Origin: Microglena sp. YARC | Lineage: Eukaryota; Chlorophyta; Chlorophyceae; Chlamydomonadales; Chlamydomonadaceae | NCBI GenBank assembly: GCA_022414725.1 | Contig: CM039464.1 | Location: forward strand, 15,826,035-15,890,034 | Reading direction: 5' to 3' | Length of the DNA stretch: 64,000 bases | Part shown: positions 34,498 through 44,800 of the stretch, piece after piece | Layout: each line of letters opens with the position of its first letter | Position numbering within the stretch: position 1 is the stretch's first letter | The notes under the pieces: generated by a model | What the model was told of the DNA's origin: nothing | The model's database searches: none | Seen by the model: only the letters and a program-made list of their open reading frames with translations | Program-made: the position numbers and the translations under genes

Positions 34498-34681
34498 TAG
34501 GGCTCGGTAAATCATATGATGCTGGCCGAAGGAGAGTATGATATTGTACAAAGTGCATCATATGATGTTGTATATAAATGGTAACTTTGGCCTAGACAGA
34601 CTGTTGGCATCATATGAATATATGATGACACTATATCATATGATGACACGATATCATACGATATCATAATGCCGCTCCCTA
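34498..34681. mobile_element. MITE family 2, copy D
   Basis: It starts TAGGGCTCGGTAAATCATAT and ends TATCATAATGCCGCTCCCTA, with the family interior (ggtaactttggcctagacag, actgttggcatcatatga). No clean target duplication is seen. Confidence 0.75.
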
Positions 34682-34739
34682 TCTGTACTAAACCATTTTG
34701 AATCTCCCCATTATTCACTTCTCATAGAACCCGTGCTCG

Positions 34740-35410
34740 ACATATTGCCCTGAATTCCTGATACCAAAACCTGTTTGTGGCCCCTCAGCAGACACACCAG
34801 TAGTACACACACCAACACTGATACCATGAGAACTGCACCTCCCCAGTCTTCACTTCTCATAAACCCACACTGCACCAACTGCCCAATATCCCTGTTACCA
34901 CCTCTTTGCGCCCCCTCAATCGACACACCAGTAGTGCACACACCAACACTGCTTCCAGAAGAATTGCATCTCCCCAGTCTTCACTTCTCATAAACCCACA
35001 CTGCACAAATTGCCCTATATTCCTGATACCACCACCTGTTTGTGGCCCCTCACCAGACATACCAGTATTACACACACCAACGCTGCTACAACTATACTCA
35101 ACCATTCCGCATCTCTCCAGTCTTCACTTATCATAAACCACACTGCACAAATTGCCCTATATTCCTGCTACCTCCACCTGTTTGCGCCCCCTTAGCAGAC
35201 ACACCAGTAGTACACACACCAACACTACTACCATGAGAACTGCATCTCCCCAATCTTCACTTCTCATAAATCCACACAGCACCAACTGCCCTAAATTCCT
35301 GATACTACCACCTGTTTGCGCCCCTCAGCAGACATACCAGTATTACACACACCAACACTGCTACAGTAATACCTGCAACTCCCCACTTGAAAACAATCCA
35401 TGCTGCACAA
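34740..35410. repeat. About 130-bp tandem array, 5 copies
   Basis: Units contain tgtttg(t/c)g(g)cccctcagcagaca, caccagtagtacacacacca, gagaactgcatctccccagt and cttcacttctcataaaccca. It lies downstream of the last recognised pherophorin exon (minus sense) and may sit in its next intron. No coding exon is recognised in it. Confidence 0.85.
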
Positions 35411-35439
35411 GTTGCCCTAAATTCCTGCTCCTCTCCTCT

Positions 35440-35590
35440 CTGGACAAGGGCTCCCTGGACCCCCTGGGATCCCTGGACCCCTGGATAAGGACCCCCTGGA
35501 CCCCCTGGATAAGGTCCCCTGGACCCCCTGGGACCCCTGGACCCCCTGGATAAGGTCCCCTGGACCCACTAGTCTCCTGGACACCCTGGA
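35440..35590. repeat. CCCCTGGAT short minisatellite
   Basis: The units are ggaccccctgga and gataaggtcccct. It abuts the donor side of the 35602-35754 pherophorin exon. Confidence 0.8.
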
Positions 35591-35601
35591 CAAGAACCTA
35601 C

Positions 35602-35892
35602 CCGTGTGCCAGCAGCATTGACCATAGTGTGACCAATTTGTGTGATCTTGAGAGACACATAAGGCTGGAGCTGGAAGAAAGGCGCCTTAGGCATATCATC
35701 AACTGTGGTGTACGCTACAGAGCCCGCGCATGCGCCATCAACCATGAACTCGATCTGGGGTGAATGAAGGAGGGGCATGAATGATGAGTTAGGTTTGTAA
35801 CAATTGAGCTGGAAAAAAGGCGCCTTGAGCATATCATCGACGGTGGTGTATGCTACAGAGCCCACGCAGGCACCATCAACCATGAACTCGAT
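35602..35892 (-). repeat. Duplicated pherophorin exon (IEFMVDGAC...)
   Basis: The exon 35602-35754 has an upstream partial copy at 35806-35892, with the same acceptor (ctgggg side) and the codons for [20 protein letters not shown] and APFFQL. Only the 35602 copy runs on to LKITQIGH and a gtaggt donor, so the other copy is an exon-edge duplicate. Confidence 0.85.
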
Positions 35893-38800
35893 CTGGGGTG
35901 AATGAAGGAAGGGGTTAGGTGTCGATTTTGCTTTTTGTTTTGGTGTTGGCAAGAAATGTGTTTTGCCCTGCTGGCTGTACTGCCTTCAAGATCCCGTTTC
36001 TAGGCAGTAGGTTTGGTCCAACAATGTTTTGCCTTGTTGACTGTACTGCCTACTCCTGCAAGCTCCCATGTCTCGGCAGTAGGTTAAGTAAATAACACGC
36101 CTTATTACGAGGAATGAGGTTGAAGGTGCCAGCCCGTTTGCTTGCACTGGGGCCAACCACCATTGTAGGTCAGCTGCACGTATGGTGACTACTGCTAGTT
36201 CCGGCTTACGCAGTGGTGTCCTTAACTTCACGTCCTGAGAGTGGCACATTACTCGGATGTAACAATTTCAATTTCAATTTCAATTTCAATTTCAATTTTA
36301 ATTTCAATTAGCTGCATGTGAATCAAGTTCTATGCAGCGTCGCCTGCGACACTAAAAATTGGCGGAGAGTGATCGCGAGGGAGCGACAGGTGGCAACGGA
36401 AGCGAGTTAGTTACGAGACCGTTGGCTGACGTGTCGGGCTTCATCACGGTCAGACGGATGGATGGATGGATGGACCAACAAATGGGTAAACATGGGGGCT
36501 CCTGCCCCCCCAGAAGGGGGGGCTGCGCCAAACATGGTTAGCCAGTGCACTACCACTGCTGCTTCTCTTCGTCAACCCTAAGCCCTAAACCCTAAGCCCT
36601 AAGCAATAAACCCCAACCCCGGGGATTTCTGACTAATTTAGTCAGACCCATGCGTCACCATGGAGCGACAGAATCGTGGGGCGTCATCGTAAAAAAAACG
36701 GTGGATGATTAGGCAGTGCAAAATCACTACTGCTTTTCTCCTCCAACCTTCAACCCTAAACCCTAATCACTAAATCCTACCTTGTGTAAGTCTTGCACGC
36801 AGCAAGCTCCTGGATCTTGGCAGTAGGTCAGCTGCATTGTGAAGCAGACTTGCCAGAGGCCAGGCAGTGCATTATCATTTCTGCTTCTCTTCGTCAGCCC
36901 TAAGCCCTAAGACCTAAGCCCTAAATCGTGGGGCGTCATCGTAAAAACAGCAGTGGATGATTAGGCAGTGTAAAATCACTACTGCTTCTCTCCATCAACC
37001 TCCGACCCTAAACCCTACCTTGTGTAAGTCTTGCGCGCAGCAAGCTCCTGGGTTTTGATAGTAGGTCAGCCGCACGGTGAAACAAACTTGCCAGAGGCCA
37101 GGTAGTGCACTATCACTACTGCTTTTCTTCGTCAACCCTAAACCATAAACCCTAAACCCTGTACCCTAAACCCTACCTTGTGTAAGTCTTGCGCGCAGCA
37201 AGCTCCTGGATCTTGGCAGTAGGTCAGCTGCACGGTGAAGCAGACTTGCCAGAGGCCTGGCAGTGTCATATCACTACTGCTTCTATTCGTCAACCCTAAT
37301 CCCTAAACCCTAAACCCTAAACCCCACCTTGTGTAAGTCTTGCACGCAGCAAGGTCCTGGATCTTGGCAGTAGGTCAGCTGCACGGTGAAGCAGACTTGC
37401 CAAAGGCCTGGCAGTGTCATATCACTACTGCCTCTATTCGTCAACCCTAAACCCTAAACCCTAAACCCCACCTTGTGTAAGTCTTGCACGCAGCAAGGTC
37501 CTGGATCTTGGCAGTAGGTCAGCTGCACGGTGAAGCAGACTTGCCAGAGGCCTGGCAGTGTCAAGGTTCTTGACTCGGTGGGCTGGGTGAGGAAGAAGGG
37601 CGACTGCCTTGAGCTGTGCTCGCACTCGCAGTGGGGCCAGCCCCCCCAGGTGGGGGGTGAGGGTGGGGGTGAGGGTGGGGCCGGGGGTGGGGAAGCGGAG
37701 GGGGGGGAGGAGGGGGCGGAGGAGGGGGAGGGGGAGGGGGAGGGAGGGGGCCGAAGAAGGGGAGTGAAGGGGTGTGGGGGGTATTTGGGCCACGGGGGCC
37801 GCCGCGGGGACGGGGAGGGGAGGGTTGGGAGGAGGGCAGGCCACTTCCCACAGGAAGGGGGCATAGCAGGAGCTCTGGTATTGCATGGTGTCACCGCAGA
37901 CCATCCCGAAGTACTGCGTGGAGTGGGCGGTGGTGGTGGTGGTGGTGGTGGTGATAAGTGGGGTGGAGTGGTAAAGGGGTGGAGGTGGTGGTAAGTGAAG
38001 TGGGTGGTGGTGTGTGTGGGGGGGTAAGTGGGGTGAAGTGGTAAATGGGTGTTCAGTTGGGAGGAAGACGGTGGTGGTAAGTGGGATGGCGTGGGGGGTA
38101 GGGTAAGTGGACTGGAGTGGGGGGAGGGTAAGTGGACTGGAGTGGAGGGTGGTGGTAATTGGTAATGGGGTGGTGGTAGTGGTAAGTGGACTGGAGTGGA
38201 TGGTGGTGGTGGTGGTAAATGGGATGGCGTGGGGGGGAGGGTAAGTGGACTGGAGTGGATGGTGGTGGTGGTGGTAAGTGGGATGGCATGTGTGAATTGG
38301 TACTGGGGTGGTGGTAGTGGTAAGTGGACTGGAGGGGGGGGAGGGTAAGTGGACTGGAGTGGATGGTGGTGGTGGTGGTGGTAAGTGGGGTGGAGTGGTA
38401 AAGGGGTGGAGGTGGTGGTAAGTGAAGTGGGTGGTGGTGGTGGGGGCGGTAATTGGGGTGAAGTGGTTGGTGGTAAGTGGGATGAAGTAGGTGTTCGTGG
38501 TGGTGGTGGTAAGTGGGGTGAAGTGGGTGGTGGTGGTGGTGGTGGTGGTAAAGGGGTGGTGGTGGTGGTGGTAAATGAAGTGGGTGGTGGTGGTGGTGGT
38601 AGTGGTGTTTGGTGGTGTTTAATGGGGTGGTGGTAGTGGTGTTTAGTGGTGTTTAGTGGGTGGTGGTAGAGGTGTTTAATGCTGTTAAGTGGGGTGTGGA
38701 GGGGGCCTACCATAAAGGACTGCTGGGCGAGGTCGGCTTGGGCAAAGATTGGGTAGGTATTGATGGCAGCTTCTAAGGTACCGAAGGCAGTGGCATTGGC

Positions 38801-41800
38801 GGTGTTTTTGCTGTGGCTAGAGCAGGCAAAGAAGCCCAGCTGGGGGTCTGTGCCATACACAGCTTTTGACGTATCTGGCCCATTGCTCACACACTTGGAT
38901 GTCCACGAGTCCCAGGGCGCGTTTGAAGGAGATGTATACCACACAGGCTGGTGGGGTGGAGGAGGGGGGGGCTTTGGGGGTGGAGGGGTTGGTGGGCTTG
39001 GGCTGGGGGCGGGGGGAGGGGGGGGCGGGGAGGGGGGGTGTAGGCGGGGGAGGGGAGCGTGGGGGGGGAGGAGGGGGGCTTGGGTATGGGAGGTGGGGGC
39101 TTGGGGAGGGGGGGGCTGGGTGGGGGGGGCTGGGAGGGGGGGGGGAGGGGGTTGGGGGGAGGAGGGGAGGGAGGGGATGGTAGGAGGACCGGGAGGCGGA
39201 GGGGGCGGACGGCACATTGGGCTTTGCTCAGCTGAACTAAAACAGTTCGAGTTGAATTTCAACGCGTCTCCACACGTCAAACGGAACTGTGCATAGGTGA
39301 GGGCTGTCCTTGCGGGGTCTGCAAAGTTGACAAAGGCCTGCTGTACCGCCTTGAAGCTACCGAAGGCACTGACGTTGGACATGGTCGAAGAGACGCCCGC
39401 ACAGCTGAAATAGCTCATGTCGCCATCCGGGGCATACCTGGGAGCATGGGGTGGGTGGTGGTGTTGGTGGTAGGTGGTGTTGGTGGTGGTAACTGTGGTG
39501 AAGTGGTAGTGGTGGTGGTAGGTACAGCTGTGTTACCGTCGAAGGCACTGATGTTGGACATGGTCGAGGAGACGCCCGCACGACTGAAATAGCTCATGTC
39601 ACCATGCAGGGCATACCTGGGGGCATGGCGTGGGTGTTGGTGTTGGTGTTGGTGTTGGTGTTGGTGTTGGTGTTGGTGTTGGTGTTGGTGTTGGTGTTGG
39701 TGTTGGTGTTGGTGTTGGTGTTGGTGTTGGTGTTGGTGTTGGTGTTGGTGTTGGTGTTGGTATTGGTGTTGGTGTTGGTGTTAGTTTGGTGTTGGTGTTG
39801 GTGTTAGTTGGTGTTGGTGTTGGTGTTGGTGTTGGTGTTGGTGTTGGTTTTGGTGTTGGTGTTGGTGGTCGTGGTCATGGTCGTGGTTGGAGTGGTGGTA
39901 ATTGGGGTGAAGTGGTGGTGGTGGTTGTAAGTACAGCTGTGTTGCTGCTGCAGGCACTGACATTGGACATGGTTGAGGAGAGGCTGGCACAACTGAAATA
40001 GCTTTTTGGGGTTTTTGTTTTTGCTTTTGTTGGGTTTGGGTTTGGGGTTTGGGTTTGGGGGTGGGTTTGGGGGTGGGGTTGAGTTGGGTTGGGGAGAATT
40101 TTTCTTCTTACCTTGGTCTGGCAATAGCGGCAAGCAACACACATGTGTCTGTGTCCACCCCACCGGAATTGCGAATGAAAGAGATGTAGGTGAGGCAAGC
40201 CGGAGGCGGCGGAGGGGGTGGGGCTGGGGAAGGGGGCCGGAGGTTGTTTCCTGGGGGGTGGGGACGGTGGGGGGCTCCTGGGTGGAGGGGCGGAGGGGGT
40301 GGGGAGGGGGAGGAGGCGGGGGCGGCAAGGGGAGGCTCTGGGGGAGAAGGCGGACGTAGACGATGGGGGGGGAGGGGGAGGAGGGGAGGGGGAGGAGGAG
40401 GAGGGGGGGAGGGGAAGGGCCGGGACCCACAGGGGCAAGGGTCTTCGACAACGGACAGCATTGCCTTGGGGCTGGGTTGAAGACTGCAAACTCACACTGC
40501 CCCTTTTCAGGGGGCCAGCAGAACTGGTTGATGAGTGGGCAGGCGCCGCCCAGTGTCAGGCAGAATTTGGCTTGGTTTGCTGACGCAGGGGCCAGGTCGA
40601 GGCGGAGGAACTTGAGGGTCTGTCGCTGCTGCTCGGGAATGGCGGTGGCGTAGCTTTGGGTCCAGTTGCGGCCTTGGTACTCCAGGGCGATGAGGGAACC
40701 CTTGCACTCAAGCGCTGCAGAGAGAAGGGATGAAGGAATTAGGGTTTAGGGTTTAGGGATAGGGTTTAGGGTCTATTGCTTGGGAATGGCAATATTTTAT
40801 TTATTTATTTATTCTTATGTAGGTATGTGGTTGGCTGCAGTTTTCCTCAGTGGGCAGTTGCAGTGCTAGTTTAGTGGATGGGAGCCGGTGAGAGGTTGGT
40901 GTGTGGTAATTCTTAGTTGCACACCCCCCACCCACTCCCCCCCCCCCCACCACCACTCCCCCACTCCCCACCCACCCACTCACCCACACACACACACCCA
41001 CACACACCACACACACACCACACACACCCACACACAGTTCAATTTCAATTGCAGCCACCACTGACCCATGGGCAGCTCAATCTTATCCAGTGCAACATTG
41101 CAGCACTCGCTCTGCTGCATGATGCAAGTCCACAACCAACACCTTATAACCGTATGTATACCCCCCCCCCCCCCCCCCCCCACACACACACACTCCCACC
41201 CACCCACCCACACCCACACCCCACACACACAGTCTCAAGTTCAATTGCAGCCACCACTCACCCATGGGCAGCTCAATCTTATCCAGTGCAACATCACAGC
41301 ACTCGCTCTTCTTGTTGATGCAGTCCACCACCAACACCTATATAGCACAATACGTGTACCCCCCCACTTGTTCTTATAGGTATCCCCCGCGATCACACGG
41401 TAGGGGAGTTCTGACGACGTTGGTCGCAGCGCAGTCAGGGAAACTGCAAGATAGAGGAGCGAGTGGGTTAGGAGGTTAGGGCGATCAGCGGTGTGCATAC
41501 AGACAGAAATCAATCACACGATAGGGGGAGTTCTGACGATTGCGGTCGCAGGCGCAGTCAGGGAATCTGCAAGACAGAGGAGTGGGTGGGTTAGGAGGTT
41601 AGGGCGATCAGCGGTGTGCATACAGACAGAAATCAATCACACGATAGGGGGAGTTCTGACGATTGCGGTCGCAGGCGCAGTCAGGGAATCTGCAAGACAG
41701 AGGAGTGGGTGGGTTAGGAGGTTAGGGCGATCAGCGTGTGCATACAGACAAAATCAATTCACACGATAGGGGGAGTTCTGACGATTGCGGTCGCAGGCGC

Positions 41801-44800
41801 AGTCAGGGAATCTGCAAGACAGAGGAGTGGGTGGGTTAGGAGGTTAGGGCGATCAGCGGTGTGCATACAGACAGAAATCAATCACACGATAGGGGGAGGT
41901 CTGACGATTGCGGTCGCCGGCGCAGTCAGGGAATCTGCAAGACAGATGAGTGGGTGGGTTAGGAGGGTAGTTCAATGTGCAGTTTGCATGCAGCAAGGTT
42001 CATCTGGGAAAATGCAAGACAGATGAGTGAGTGGGTCAGGGAGGCGGGCCGAAGTGCTTCATCAACCCTTAATTCTCACCACCACCACCACCACCACCAC
42101 ACACCTGCTGTTATACAGAAGTGCTTCATCAACCCTGAATTCTCACCACCACCACCACCACCACCACCACCACACACCTGCTGTTAAACAGAAGTGCTTC
42201 ATCAACCCTGAATTCTCCCACATAGTCCTCGCCTCCATAGTATCCTTGGTCATTTGTGTTGTCTTGTGCTCCTGATTTGGGTTTTGATGAAGAAATGTGG
42301 TCAGAGCACATAATACACTGTATGGGCACGTTATCCCCTTATGGGGTGATAGGTTATGATTAGGGAACGGCAAATCATATGATGTTGACCAAAGACGAGT
42401 ATGATATCATATGATATCATACAAAAATCATATGATTTAATATCATATGATATGATGTCCCAGGCCAAAGTTACCTTGTCAGACTGCCGGCATCATATGA
42501 TATCATATGATATCATATGATGACATGATATAATATGATATCATATTGCTGACCCCTAGTTATGATAATGCCTGGTAGGTGGTGGTGGTGGAGTGGTGGT
42601 GATGGTGAAGTGGAATTGGAAGTGGTGATTCATGCGCTTGTGGTGGTGGTGGTGGTTAAGGGTAAGGCCCCAAACCTGGAGTCGCTAACCATTCAATCGG
42701 AAATGTCATTGCCGTTATGACTGACAGAGAGGTTGCCCTCACTCACAACTGGAGCAATCTCCTGGCGATTCATGCACTTGCGGTAATGATGACGCCTGGT
42801 AGGGCGTAGTATTAAGGGAACCCATCGTACGCGGGTAGAGAGCGGTCTTCTACCTCAACTGGACAAGCTACCATCGCGGTTGACAACGACCTGCAATGCT
42901 TAGGGGGAATCGACCCCCCCCGACCCTACATCCTCAAAGCAACTTGGTGTACCACTTCACCATTTGATTCGCTGAAAGGAGCTATGGGGTGATAGGTTAT
43001 GCGCAAATTCCTGTGTTGGGGTGTGAACAATTGTTGTTGTTGTTGGTGGTGCAGGTGCTGGTGCTGCTGTGTTGGTGTGTGAACAATTGTTGCTGCTGCT
43101 GCTGCTGCTGCTGCTGCATCCACCGCATAGTATGTCCAGGACACCCCAACACAGAAATTCCATGCTGGATTGTATAGACCCACCCCTTGAAACTTACAAG
43201 CAAAAAATAAAAGGAAGAGCTTTTCTCAGATGAAGGAGTGAACTTAGCCTTCAAACGTTTTTTCAATTTTCAAAAAAAACAAGGGAGTGAACTTAATTAT
43301 TTTTAGTCGTCAAAAGTTTGTTTACGTGCTTATTAAGTTTTTTTTTTTTTTTAAGGAGTGAACTTAGCCTTTAAAGTTCTTTTTAAGGAGTGTGCTTTAT
43401 TGATTAATTTCAGCCTTCAAACCCGCTTCAAAAGTTGTGTAAGCTTATGTTTTGTTTTTTTTTGTTGTTGAAGTAGTTAACTTAGCCTTCAAAAGGTTGC
43501 TCTTGTACAATGCACATTGAATTCGGGACCTAAAGCCTTCAAAAGGTTGCTCTTGTACAATGCGCATTGAATTCGGGACCTGAAGCCTTCAAAAGGTTGC
43601 TCTTGTACAATGCACATTGAATTCGGGACCTAAAGCCTTCAAAAGGTTGCTCTTGTACAATGCACATTGAATTCGGGACCTAAAGCCTTCAAAAGGTTGC
43701 TCTTGTACAATGCACATTGAATGCGGGACCTAAAGCCTTCAAAAGGTTACTCTTGTACAATGCACATTGAATTCGGGACCTAAAGGGGTCGTAAGCACCA
43801 AAAACATCGAAGCAAGTCGTTTTTTGTAGGGGGGGGGGGGGGGGGGGGGGGTAGCTATTAGAAATGAGGACACTTTTATCACTGCCCCTGTGGTTGGCCC
43901 CAGTGCAAGCAAACGGGCTGGCCTCCTCGACCTCACACTTCGTAATAAGGCATACTATTTATTTATTTACATTTTGTATGGTGCTATGGTGTACTCCAAA
44001 TGTGGACACGGCTTTACCGAGTCAAAGGCATGCTCCTATAATTTTGTATCACTTTCATGCTGGTGTGCTGTTGCAGATGTCAGTTTGCTCAAATAGTGTT
44101 GTGCTCTGTGCATAACGTGCTGTACATAATTTTTTGTGTATCATAGGAGTTGGTGTCACTTGCATGCTGGGGTGCTGTTGCAGATTTTAGTTGTCACGAA
44201 TAAGTTTGATTTACATGCATTAAGTGCTGCATGTAACTTTTTGTGTATCATGAGTTGGTGTCACTTGCTTGCTGGGGTGCTGTTGCGGATGTCAGTTGTC
44301 TCAAGTAGAGTTGTTTTATATGCATAATGTGCTGTCTGTTACTTGTCGTGTATCATATGAGTTGGTATCCCTTCATGACTTGCATGCTGGGGTGCGGTTG
44401 CAGATTTCAGTTGTCACGAATAAGTTTGATTTACATGCATTAAGTGCTGTATGTAACTTTTTGTGTATCATGAGTTGGTGTCACTTGCTTGCTGGGGTGC
44501 TGTTGCGGATGTCAGTTGTCTCAAATAATGTTGTGTTACATGCATAACGTGCTGTCTGTAACTTTTTGTGTATCATATGAGTTGGTATGACTTCATCCCA
44601 CTCAAGCTGGTGTGCTGTTGCAGATGTCAGTTTGTTAAAATAGTGTTGTGTTATGTGCATAACGTGCCGTCTGTAACTTGTTGCTGTGTGCAACTTGTTG
44701 TGTATCATATGAGTTCGCATCACTTGCATGCCGGAATGATGATGATTGCATTTTGTCTGGTGCCCTACTGGACTCTGTATAAGCCCACGGTTTGACAGAG

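Larger units (their letters stand above)
35893..36780. other. Pherophorin intron: retroposons and CCCTAAA tract
   Basis: A family A retroposon lies at 36086-36163 (minus) and a family D body with an (aatttc)n tail at 36178-36310. A gatg-repeat is at 36455-36475 and a degenerate CCCTAAA run at 36575-36615. 36640-36770 is a unique piece whose words cgtggggcgtcatcgtaaaa recur at 36926. Confidence 0.6.

Noticed and set aside
36575..37470. Chromosome end because of CCCTAAA repeats
   Set aside because: The repeats are short, interrupted by exon copies and flanked by gene sequence on both sides. They are interstitial.
37454..39418. A single 654-codon Pro-rich ORF as the pherophorin gene
   Set aside because: It reads through a repeat-filled intron (37914-38710). 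The real exons on either side have splice borders and phase agreement.
41501..41934. Independent small gene encoding repeated FPDCACDRN... peptides
   Set aside because: Splice borders and phases fit the pherophorin gene on the same strand, and the motif is the pherophorin N-domain signature.
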